From: Talaromyces rugulosus
Taxonomy: Eukaryota; Ascomycota; Eurotiomycetes; Eurotiales; Trichocomaceae
Length of the DNA stretch: 64,000 nucleotides
Direction of reading: 5' to 3'
Assembly (NCBI RefSeq): GCF_013368755.1
Contig: NC_049561.1
Coordinates: forward strand, 2,046,001 to 2,110,000
Shown: positions 56,165 to 64,000 of the stretch, piece after piece
How the letters are laid out: each line of letters opens with the position of its first letter
Numbering within the stretch: position 1 is the stretch's first letter
Notes under the pieces: model-generated
Told to the model about the DNA's origin: nothing
The model's input: the letters and a program-made list of their open reading frames with translations, nothing else
Database searches by the model: none
Program-made: the position numbers and the translations under genes

Positions 56165-57093
56165 TCACCTCCCCATAATCTCTGCCGCCTCTCGGGAAAG
56201 CGCCCAATATGCATCTGTTAATACATCCCTAGTTTCTAGGAACTCATTGGGAAATCCACGTTCAGAGAGCGCAGTAATAAATTTTTTGAATTGATTATCG
56301 AAGGTCGGCGTGGTTCTGTATTGGGGATTTGCAACTATGGTGGCATGTTTGTCCAGTAAACAGATTGTTGAAAAATCATCTATATAAATAGAAATTAGAT
56401 GGTTATCAACAGATAAAAAGACAACGCTTCCTTACCAATATTGGCAGCAGTTTCTGGGCGTACACCGTACAGTTTCTCGAAGACTGAATGATCGCTGCGG
56501 GGTTTGGGGCCGCTGTAGAGTTCTGCGTCTCGTTTGCAGTTGCCACTATGAACGACAGTATTCCCAGACCGAATGTACGTTTGATCATTTCCATCCGCTT
56601 CACCCAAAATGTCTCTCTTGTAGACACTTATAAACCGGTGGCGGAAATCTCGGAAGCCAACAGCAGTGAGCTCGAGTTCCTTGTGCTTGGATTGAAATGC
56701 ATATTGCAAGGTAAGATGGCGTTGTTGTAGGGTAAGATGATCTTGTCTAAGCGCGGCGACCTCCGCAGCCATATGAGCAAGAAATGACCCACCACGAGGA
56801 TTGGCGATGACTGTTTTCCCCGCCCTTTCTTCCTCTTCAAGTGGGTCACGCTGTGCGGCGATCGCCAGTTGTGTCCGTGCCGTTGAAATCATGGCAGAAG
56901 GGGTGTCGTAGGGGATGGAGACGGCCACTACACAGTCGATATCGTATTCCTTCTTGCTGGGAAGGGTGGTAGCCGAGATTTTCAAAGGGCTGGGTTCCCG
57001 CAAGCGTTGCACGAGATCAGTCTTCTCGCCAGAGGTAGATAGGCCGCGTCGGCGACACTCCCGTTTAAGATTTGCCTTGGATCTGGCGTCCAT
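56165..57093 (-). CDS. SAP-domain protein of unknown function, about 290 aa
   Basis: Exons 57093-56436 and 56379-56165 join to 290 residues. Residues about 3-32 (DARSKANLKRECRRRGLSTS then GEKTDLVQRL) are a SAP helix-turn-helix, a DNA/RNA-binding motif also found in fungal mitochondrial and nuclear proteins. The middle is helical with a possible coiled coil (HMAAEVAALRQDHLTLQQRH). The C-terminus ends ALSREAAEIMGR. The frame is open upstream to 57339, but that part looks non-coding with an intron-like GTACGT at about 57160, so the SAP-proximal Met is preferred. I recognise no catalytic motif. It may act in chromatin or RNA binding. Confidence 0.72.
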
Positions 57094-57618
57094 GATGATA
57101 TCAGATATTGTCTGTAGGCTATAGGATGAGAGATTGTAGGAGAAGGGGTTTAACGTACCTCTCGCAGGGTTATAAACAAACGGCCTCAGCGGTGGTAGAA
57201 GGAGTGTCAGTGGAGGAGGAAAGGTGTGAATAAAGAAGTCGGTCGTGGTAGCTGGTTGCCTCGTGCTATAGTATGACTCACATGGTCCTGGTTGTCTCAA
57301 GGTAAAGACAAAAAGAAAGGCGGTCAGTTGACGAGTCACCGGGGAGCCGAATAGGCGAGCGGTAGGGTTGAATGAAGATGAAGTGGAAGATGGTCCGGAA
57401 TCATAACCGGTCCCGATCTAGCCTAGAAAGTAGTCGTCTCTCGCGAGGCAGTTTTGTAATCTCCCCTGAAGATAGGAGGAGTAGTTGCGAATTCGGTTTT
57501 CGCTGTTTTCGATTGGCGTCGCCTGGATAGATTGGCTGCCCAGGGGGCCGTCGGTATCTTTTGATGCAGCGGTCAACATAAGTGAAGACAGCTGAGGACA
57601 GTTGAAAAGCGGGAACGG

Positions 57619-57652
<34 letters not shown>

Positions 57653-57666
57653 CAGGAGGGAAAAAA
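57094..57666. other. Intergenic: promoter of SAP gene and Dph4 3' flank
   Basis: 573 bp. Near the Dph4 stop lies the GTT microsatellite at 57618-57652. The SAP-gene side probably includes a leader with an intron. No further gene. Confidence 0.5.
57618..57652. repeat. GTT trinucleotide microsatellite
   Basis: About 11-12 uninterrupted GTT units (CAA/AAC on the minus strand), ending 15 bp from the Dph4 stop, so it lies in that gene's 3' UTR. Confidence 0.85.
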
Positions 57667-58320
57667 TCACTCCTCCTCCGCCACGGCAAAGAGCACCTTG
57701 ATCCAGAGACTGCACCCGCGACAGCCAACAACAATCTCCCCATGCTGTGCCTCCGCCTCCAGCTCGTCCTCGGTCACAATAAACCCCTTTTGGTCACCGC
57801 ACCTGCATCCCCGAAACCAGTACAACATGTGACCTTCTTCTTCTTCGTCATCATTATTTTCATGATTCTTTGTGGTGGTCCCGTTCATAGACTCGGATAG
57901 GCCGTCCGAGCAATCCAATTCCTCCAAATCCACCACTTCGAGTCCCGTACGAAACACATCCAATCCGTCATCGTCAGCAGCAGCCTGGTTCTTCCGTTGC
58001 AAGCGCAGTTCTCGATCATATTCTGCGCGTAGCTCCGGGTCTGCAAGGATCTTGTACGCATTCGTTATCTCGTCGATCGTGTACGTGCCATCCCCGGCAG
58101 CAACAGAAGACGAACCCGTCCCCTTCGACTTCGGAAAGGGAATGTTTGTGGCTTTGTCCGGATGGTGTTTGAGGAGAGCCTTGTGATATGCGTTTTTAAT
58201 CTGCTGTTTTGAGAGAATGGGGGCTGTGTCGCTGAAAGGGATGCCGAGGATTTTGTAGATGTTTGGATGGGACGTCATTTTCCCCTCTTCTGCATGGGGC
58301 GCAACAGCAGTGGGCCGCAC
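57667..58320 (-). CDS. dph4: Dph4-type J-protein with CSL zinc finger
   Basis: The frame encodes 217 residues from the first Met, or 203 from the second (58278, MTSHPNIYKILG), which is the likelier start because family members begin there. The J domain is complete: YKILGIPFS, helix II KNAYHKALLKHHPDKAT with the HPD triad, then ITNAYKILADPELRAEYDREL. The C-terminal DPH-type zinc finger has YWFRGCRCGDQKGFIV and CRGC, giving the four metal-binding Cys. Dph4 (DnaJ C24 type) donates electrons or iron to the Dph1-Dph2 complex in the first step of diphthamide synthesis on elongation factor 2 and stimulates Hsp70. It is a neighbour of cytochrome c peroxidase, with no functional link implied. Confidence 0.92.
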   Translation of the reverse strand: MRPTAVAPHAEEGKMTSHPNIYKILGIPFSDTAPILSKQQIKNAYHKALLKHHPDKATNIPFPKSKGTGSSSVAAGDGTYTIDEITNAYKILADPELRAEYDRELRLQRKNQAAADDDGLDVFRTGLEVVDLEELDCSDGLSESMNGTTTKNHENNDDEEEEGHMLYWFRGCRCGDQKGFIVTEDELEAEAQHGEIVVGCRGCSLWIKVLFAVAEEE

Positions 58321-58795
58321 TGGCTTGCGATAGGCCGTATAACGGGTTAGTGGGGATAGCGATTTTAAATTTGTGTCACCTCATGTTTAAAAGTTGTAGC
58401 TTGTTGTAGCTTGTCCAGTTCGTGATTTGCACGATGTTGGCGAGAGGGAAAAAAAGTTTGTATGCGGAGAAGCACGAACCAAGCGGGGACAACGGCCCGC
58501 GTACTATCATGTAATCCAGGTACAAGAAAATAAACGGATTGAAAATAATAAATAATAAGATAGATCAACATCTATTTCGTACACGATATTTCGCAGAATA
58601 CTAATGCGCATCACACCGCATCAATATCCTAGCCACGAAATAGTCACATCTAAATCTAACTCTAACTCTAAACCCAAGGGAACACACCCCCGGTCGAAGC
58701 GTACATACAACGGATATATATAGACAAAGCCTCAAAACACTTCAAAACACTGACAGTCCAAACAATCAAAACAACTGAAGAAGAGAGTGCCCAGT
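58321..58795. other. Intergenic: Dph4 promoter and cytochrome c peroxidase 3' flank
   Basis: 475 bp. No recognisable gene. The right half is A-rich and matches a 3' UTR of the peroxidase. Confidence 0.55.
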
Positions 58796-59988
58796 TTACG
58801 AGCTGGTCTTCAAGGTGTAGCGCTCCTCCGAGGTGAAGGGCACACCGAGCTCGAGCAGCTTGACAAAGGCATCGGAGAATTCCTTGAAGAAGACCTCGCT
58901 GTCCTTGGCGTAGCGTTCAACGTGCTTCTTGAACTCCTTGTCCTTGACCAGGGCGAGATCGGTGGGCAGCATCATCAAGGTCTTGGTAGTCTTGTCGGTG
59001 AATTGGTCGGGGCCGTTCCACTTCTTCCAGGCCCACTTCTCCTCAACCAAGAGGCGGAAGAACTCGTTGGTGAAGACAGTAGGGCTAAAGTCCCAAGGGC
59101 CGTCGTAGCCAGATCGGTCGGTGTGGGCGCGGCCGAGCGAGTGGGCACCGGACAGGGCAACCATCTCACGGTCGTCGAAGCCCATGCGTCCAAAGATGGC
59201 GCGGATGTGCTTTTGGTCCTTGGAAGCGTCGGGGAGACGGCCGTCTGGGGTGCAGGCGGCGACGTCACGGTCCTGGCGGCCAGGTCTCCAGGGGATGGCA
59301 GGTCCCTGCAGTTCCTGGATTGCCGTGACACCGGCCAGGGTCCAGAGGTCAGAGTAGGTGATCCAGGGGAATTTTTCTACCACTAGTGAGTATGAAATGT
59401 GACATGACAGACAAAGGGATATAAAACGTACGCTTGACTGGCTCGAGGAAGTCGCGAGCAAGCTTCAAGCCAGCATTGGCACCGTGGTCCGACTCGGGGG
59501 CAAATCGCATGGTGGCGCCATTGCTGCCACCAGTGCCGGTTTCCTTGTCGTAGGTGCCGCTGGCGTGCCATGCCAATCGAACGAGGACCTATTCCTAGCT
59601 GTTAGCAATCTGTGTTTCCATCACTGGTCTTGTCCGAATATGAACGCACCGGGCCGTAGCTGCCATCATCGTAGTCGTCCTTCTCGACCAAGAGACGGGC
59701 AATCTCGTTGTAGACCTTCTGGTAGTCGTCCTGGGTGGGGACGAACGTGGCCGAGGCCTTTGCGTCGCCGTTGCTGTAGAAGTAGTAGCCAGCACCACCG
59801 GCGGCAGCGAGACCAATGCCGATGAACAGGGCGCTGTTGGACTTGGGCGCATTGGCCTCGGACGAGTATCCTCGGCGACCAGAGGCGCGGGCAGTCTGGA
59901 TGGGGAGCGCGAAGCGGGAGCTGCGAGCAACAGGGCGGAGGTTGGAGCGGGCAAAGGCCCGGGTGGCAGAGCGGGCTGCAGCGGCCAT
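58796..59988 (-). CDS. ccp1: Cytochrome c peroxidase, mitochondrial
   Basis: Exons 59988-59650, 59588-59432 and 59376-58796 give 358 residues. Residues 1-40 are an Arg/Ser/Ala-rich mitochondrial presequence ([20 protein letters not shown]). A hydrophobic stretch ([19 protein letters not shown]) follows, as in Ccp1 sorted to the intermembrane space. The distal site is [11 protein letters not shown] (Arg, Trp, His) and the proximal His lies in [26 protein letters not shown] and MMLPTDLAL are also typical. The enzyme reduces hydrogen peroxide with electrons from cytochrome c. At intron 2 two acceptors 6 bp apart are possible; the one giving PVKQKFPW matches family length. Confidence 0.95.
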
Positions 59989-60688
59989 TGTGACGATGGA
60001 TTTCGAGTGACAAGACTAAAAGAGAGTGAAGGAGAATGAAGGAGTTGGATGAAGGGGGGGGAGAGTGAGAAGAAAGATCGTCAGGGAAGATTGTTAGGAA
60101 GAAACCCGTCGAAGACCGTGTGACCAATGGCCGGGCGCCCATTGGAGAGGCAGTTGTGGTTCTGGATCCCCGAGTCTTGCTAAGCAGCCCTGGCGCTCCT
60201 CCGCGTTCCACCCGTCGCTTCTCCGGGTTTTTTTGGGCTTTTTTGTTTATTTTATTCTTGTTACTTGCTCATCAGCCAAATTCTCCAGGCATAACCGCCT
60301 GTGAAATGCTGTTTACTCTATATTCCCCACGCATATTGCTGTGATCTCTCATTCTGCGCTCTCTTTGTCTATACTTTTATAGCCGAGGCTCATCGGCCAT
60401 CAGACCCACTCTATATCCTTCAAACCAATAGGAAGTCACCTATTAAAAACACCGAACCACGGTCTAACCCGAAATAGAAGCTTACTGGGACAAGTCGGAG
60501 TAAGAAATGGGCATATTATTGTTTTATTATTTAATATTTATGGATGATACAGTTAATATCTGGTGACTGAAGTATGTTTACTGAGTATAGTGGAAACAAC
60601 GCTTCTTTTAGTAATCGTTGCGTGTTAGTGTGTATATATTCTACAGTCGAGTACATCAATGTATAATATGGTATACATCAGCAGTAAA
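59989..60688. other. Intergenic: peroxidase promoter and Prp28 3' flank
   Basis: 700 bp, mixed to AT-rich, no gene recognised. A T-rich tract at about 60229-60262 lies upstream of the peroxidase. Confidence 0.5.
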
Positions 60689-63273
60689 TCACCAACCCCC
60701 CTTGCCTCCAAAACCGCTAGACTCCTCGTTCTTTGGCCGGGAGCCCCCGCCTCTCTGAGCCGGCTTGGACTGTGCCGCTTCGTGCTTGCGTAGTTCTTCG
60801 GGCACTCGAGAAATGGAAGACTTGGCGAGCATCTGCTTCAGATCGTACCTGTGAAAAAGACATGTCAGCAATAGAGCTATAAACGAAAGAAGAAGAAGAA
60901 GAAGAACATACATCACATCGGTATCTTCATTACCCAGGAAGGTAATGGCGACACCACTCTTGCCAGCACGACCGGTACGACCGATACGATGCGTGTAGCT
61001 TTCGATATTGTTCGCCATGTTGAAGTTGACCACCAAACTAACATCCGGCACATCGATACCACGGCCAGCCAAATCGGTCGCAACCAAGACGTCCGTGCTG
61101 CCATTGCGCACCGACGCCAGGGCCGCCTCACGCTGGTCCTGCGTCTTGCTACCGTGCAGCGTGACTGACGTGAAGCCCAGGTGTTTGATATCCTTGGCGA
61201 CAGCGTCACAGTTTCGCTTGATGTTGACAAAAACAATGATGGGCGGCTTGAATTGCCCGGACATGAGGATATCGCCAAGGCGCTTCTTCTTTTTGTCCTC
61301 GCCCGAGACAAATTCGACCCGTTGCTCGACTGTGTCCACGGCTTCGCCAACGTTGCCGATCGTGACAATCGCAGGCCGCCGTAGGTATTTCCGTGCGATC
61401 CGTTCAACGGCCGACGGCATCGTGGCCGTGTACATCATCGTCTGGCGGTACCGGTTGTCTCTTCCACTGATATGCTGGCTCATGGCCTGCGCGTTCTCTG
61501 CCTCTTCCGTATCGGGCTTTTCGTTAGTCACCGGCAGAGCATCGAGGATCTTGTTGACGGGTTCCTCGAAGCCAAGATCAATCATTCGATCTGCTTCGTC
61601 CATAATAACGTAACAGCATTGTGACAGCACCAGCATCCGTCGTTCCAGACAGTCGACCAAACGACCGGGCGTCGCGATGATAATCTCGGCGCCATCCCGT
61701 ATACTGTACGCCTGTTCTTCCAGCGAGTGACCACCGACGATACTGACAACGTTGAAGTTGAGTTGCTTGGAGAATTTCTTGGCTTCAATTTCGATCTGCT
61801 GTGCCAATTCACGGGTTGGTGCTAGGATGATCGCATATGGGCCATCGTTCTTCCGCCATTCAAACTCATCAAGCCGGGGCAACTCAGCAATATAAACCAG
61901 CAACGGGAGCAAGAAAGCCGCCGTCTTACCTGAACCCGTCACAGCCACACCGATGAGGTCGCGTGACTGCAGTGCAATCGGAATGGCTGCGCGCTGGATG
62001 GGGCTTGGGTCAGTATAACCGACTTGGCTGATGATATCCCGCAAGCGTGAAGGTAAATTGGACTCGTCCCATGAGCGCATCGGATTCGGTATGCTTCCAC
62101 CCTTCGTACTGATGTTGAAGTCTTCTTTGAAGATTCGCCAGTCTCGTTCGCGCATCTGGTCGAGGCGTTTCTCGCTCCAGTGCTTGTCGATAGCACCCCG
62201 ACTGCTCTCTTCCTTTCGCCGCCGCTCCATCTCCAATATCTCCCTAGCGCGAGCCGAGCCAGCTTCTTGGTCGCGAATTTCAATGGCCTTGACATAGTTC
62301 TTCGTAGCGCTATCCACAGCATCTTCTCCAAAGCCAGCAAGACGACCCCGCCCAAAGAAATTGGCCTCTGCCTTGTGCTGATACAAAGGATTATAGTCGC
62401 CGCTCGTATCCTCCTCTGCATTCCATTCAAAATTGAATTTCCTCTCCGTAGTGCGCTTGCGTTTCTTCTTCGCCGAGAAGTTCGATGTTTGGTCTGCGCC
62501 CATATACCGTTGTCGAATCAACGCATTCTCTGCCTCTTCTTCTGAAATCGCGGGCTTTTTCCCTTTCGAGTCATTTTTCCCAAAGGCAATGCGTTTCGGC
62601 GGCGGCGGCGGCGACATATCGTAGTCTCTATTGTTGTTGTTCGACTGTCCATTTCGCATAGCAGCAGGTCCCGTCGGGATATTATCACCAGTGCGCAAAG
62701 CTCGGGGTCCGGTTGGAATAGATCTAGAAGCAGAATCGCCATTTTTCGAAACTCCATTTCCTGTATTCGAGGTATTTTGGCCGTTCGTCGGTCGACTCTG
62801 CTCGATTTTCGCGCGTCGCTCCGCTTCGACCTCTTTGGTGCGTTTCTCTAATGCGAGGCGCTCACGTTCCGCTCTCGAAAGAAACTTGGGCTATACAAAA
62901 TAGATAATATGTTAGCACTCAAAAAAAAAAAAAAGACACAGCCTGTAAAAGAAGAGGGGAAGCTCACCTTTGAAGCAGCCGCATCGGCCTCTCTCTTCTT
63001 CCGCAGCAACTCTTCCACACTCAGCGGTTTTGCAGCAGCAGCTTTGCCCGAGGAACCCCAGCCGGATTTATTCTTTTTGACGACACCATCACTGCTACTC
63101 GCGGGCGTAGGCGGGGGAGGAGGAGGGTATGCCTCTCCAGGTGGCGGAGGCGGCTCTATATCTGCTGGAGGCGGAGGAGCAACACCGTCCAACTCCATCG
63201 GCGGTGGCGGAGGGGGCGCATCTGCTAGGGGAGCAGGAGGAGGCTCCTGGCCGTTGATAGAAACGCCGTCCAT
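60689..63273 (-). CDS. prp28: DEAD-box RNA helicase Prp28 (spliceosome U5 snRNP)
   Basis: Exons 63273-62968, 62890-60912 and 60848-60689 give 814 residues. The N-terminus is proline-rich (PPPPPPMELDG), then a charged RS-like Lys/Glu linker. The core has Q-motif PSPIQRAAIPIAL, motif I VTGSGKTAAF, APTRELA, ATPGRL, DEADRMID, MYTATMP (motif III TAT), IVFVNIKRNCD, TDLAGRGID and HRIGRTGRAG. TSNFSAKKKRKRTTERKF and NFEWNAEEDTSGDYNP upstream are Prp28-specific. It displaces U1 from the 5' splice site during spliceosome activation. The 63-bp intron at 60849-60911 is in frame without a stop; read as coding it would insert a hydrophobic stretch into the C-terminus, so it is spliced out here. The protein ends SGFGGKGGW. 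Confidence 0.96.
60849..60911 (-). other. In-frame 63-bp intron of the Prp28 gene
   Basis: Minus strand: donor GTATGT, CTT repeats, GCTGAC branch site and TTTTTCACAG acceptor. Length is divisible by three and no stop occurs, so retention would add 21 mostly hydrophobic residues right after motif VI. Confidence 0.85.
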
Positions 63274-63736
63274 GATGTGACCTCGTGTGTGATGAGTACT
63301 CTTTAAGTGAGACGCAAAGATTGAGAATCAAGCTTTGGGCTTGGCCATTGAATTTATACGGGAGCCCCAGCGGACCCGATATGCAGCCATCATCACGTGA
63401 TCTACATGCAATATTGAATATCGAATACTTATTATGAAGTCAGTCGGTTCATTATTTTACCAAGCGCAGTTTACCGGATCACCTTCAAACTTTAATACAA
63501 AATCGATTGAGAAAATTAACTATTAACGACAGAAACTGACAGTCTGACCAGGCTGCGCAGTTTACTCCACGAAAATGAATCATGTTCCAAGACACAGCTC
63601 GGGGGGTGTAAAAAGAGATAAAAAAAAATACAAACCATTTAGTTTCGTACTGCAATGTTCTATGATGGAAGAAAAAAGAAACAGCCGCCGATAGACATTA
63701 GTTAAAAGCACAAAAAAAGGGAGGGATTGGGGACAA
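63274..63736. other. Intergenic: Prp28 promoter
   Basis: 463 bp between two minus-strand genes. It has the palindromic TCACGTGA at 63393-63400, about 120 bp upstream of the Prp28 ATG, and A-rich sequence toward the next gene's end. No coding content. Confidence 0.55.
63393..63400. promoter_or_regulatory. Palindromic TCACGTGA upstream of Prp28
   Basis: An 8-bp perfect E-box palindrome, 120-127 bp upstream of the Prp28 start. It is the same core found before the aminopeptidase and methionine permease genes. Confidence 0.45.
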
Positions 63737-64000
63737 TCAATATTGAGCAGGTTGAGCCTGTGTCACAATTAGTATGCAAAGCCAAATCTTTTAGGATATA
63801 AAGTAAAAACTTACCGCTCCTTCTGAAGCTGCTAGTTGTTGCTGCTGATAGTAAGCGTAGGCGGCCGCAGCTGGATCTGGGACTGGAGGCAGTTGAGGAA
63901 TGACCTCAGCGGCTTTACCTGACTCTTTCGCCTTGTTTGTGGGCGAAACAGAAGGGGGGCCATGCACTTCACGGTCCAAGGTTATGTATTCCTTGGCTGC
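63737..64000 (-). CDS. 3' end of an unidentified gene (C-terminal 81 residues)
   Basis: Open minus-strand frame from the window edge to 63815 (donor GTAAGT), spliced to 63757-63737, giving AAQPAQY and a stop at the end. The visible tail is EYITLDREVHGPPSVSPTNK, then Pro/Ala-rich VIPQLPPVPDPAAAAYAYYQ and Gln-rich sequence. Low-complexity Ala/Gln/Tyr tails like this are frequent in RNA-binding and splicing proteins, but no domain is visible, so the family stays unassigned. Most of the gene lies outside the window. Confidence 0.7.

Noticed and set aside
60849..60911. A membrane-spanning segment in Prp28
   Set aside because: The hydrophobic stretch in the continuous frame is an intron with donor, branch site and acceptor. 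Helicases of this family have no membrane segment.
1..64000. tRNA, rRNA, CRISPR, operon or ribosome-binding-site features
   Set aside because: No cloverleaf-like sequence with A and B boxes was found by eye, and the other feature types do not apply to fungal nuclear DNA. A tRNAscan or Rfam run would be decisive.

Overview
This is nuclear DNA of a filamentous ascomycete (Pezizomycotina). It is most likely a member of the Eurotiales (Aspergillus, Penicillium or Talaromyces type). The evidence is short introns (about 45-75 bp) with GTAnGT donors and CTGAC-like branch sites, fungal-only families (Zn2Cys6 regulator with a fungal transcription-factor domain, NmrA-like proteins, PTH11/rhodopsin-like proteins, reducing polyketide synthase), Msn2/4-type zinc fingers and TTAGGG telomere-type repeats. 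No taxon below the order can be fixed from the sequence alone. Gene models below were built by joining open frames at splice sites; every model given with exon coordinates keeps frame and ends on a stop.

Layout. (1) 1-6.7 kb: the 5' part of an Atg22-family vacuolar transporter gene, an M1 aminopeptidase and a MUP1-type methionine permease, all on the minus strand. (2) 8-17 kb: a small accessory block with a Zn2Cys6 regulator, an unknown protein, an NmrA-like protein, a broken ankyrin-repeat gene and a DHA-type MFS exporter. (3) 17.9-32 kb: conserved genes: Atg1 kinase, a small membrane/coiled-coil protein, dolichol kinase, diphthine-ammonia ligase (Dph6) and the Msn2/4-type stress regulator. 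(4) 31.9-38.2 kb: more than 6 kb without a recognisable gene. (5) 38-49 kb: a decayed secondary-metabolism-like area. It holds an intact metallo-beta-lactamase protein, a coiled-coil pseudogene, a P450 pseudogene, an intact condensation/acyltransferase-type gene between telomere-like repeats, a truncated rhodopsin-like gene, an intact SDR and a reducing polyketide synthase collapsed to its two ends. (6) 50.5-53.7 kb: an F-box protein and an aspartate-semialdehyde dehydrogenase. (7) 54.7-64 kb: core genes again: thioredoxin/PITH protein, SAP-domain protein, Dph4, cytochrome c peroxidase, Prp28 helicase and the 3' end of an unidentified gene.

How it fits together. Regions 1, 3 and 7 are housekeeping. 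They include two diphthamide-pathway genes (Dph4 and Dph6) and two autophagy genes (Atg1 and the Atg22-like gene), with nothing to suggest co-regulation. Region 2 looks like a compact regulator/enzyme/exporter unit. Region 5 looks like a former biosynthetic cluster. Its nonsense codons are mostly of the CpA-to-TpA type, it also has frameshifts and a large internal deletion, and short telomere-like tracts sit at a breakpoint that truncates a gene. No RNA genes or intact transposons were recognised.
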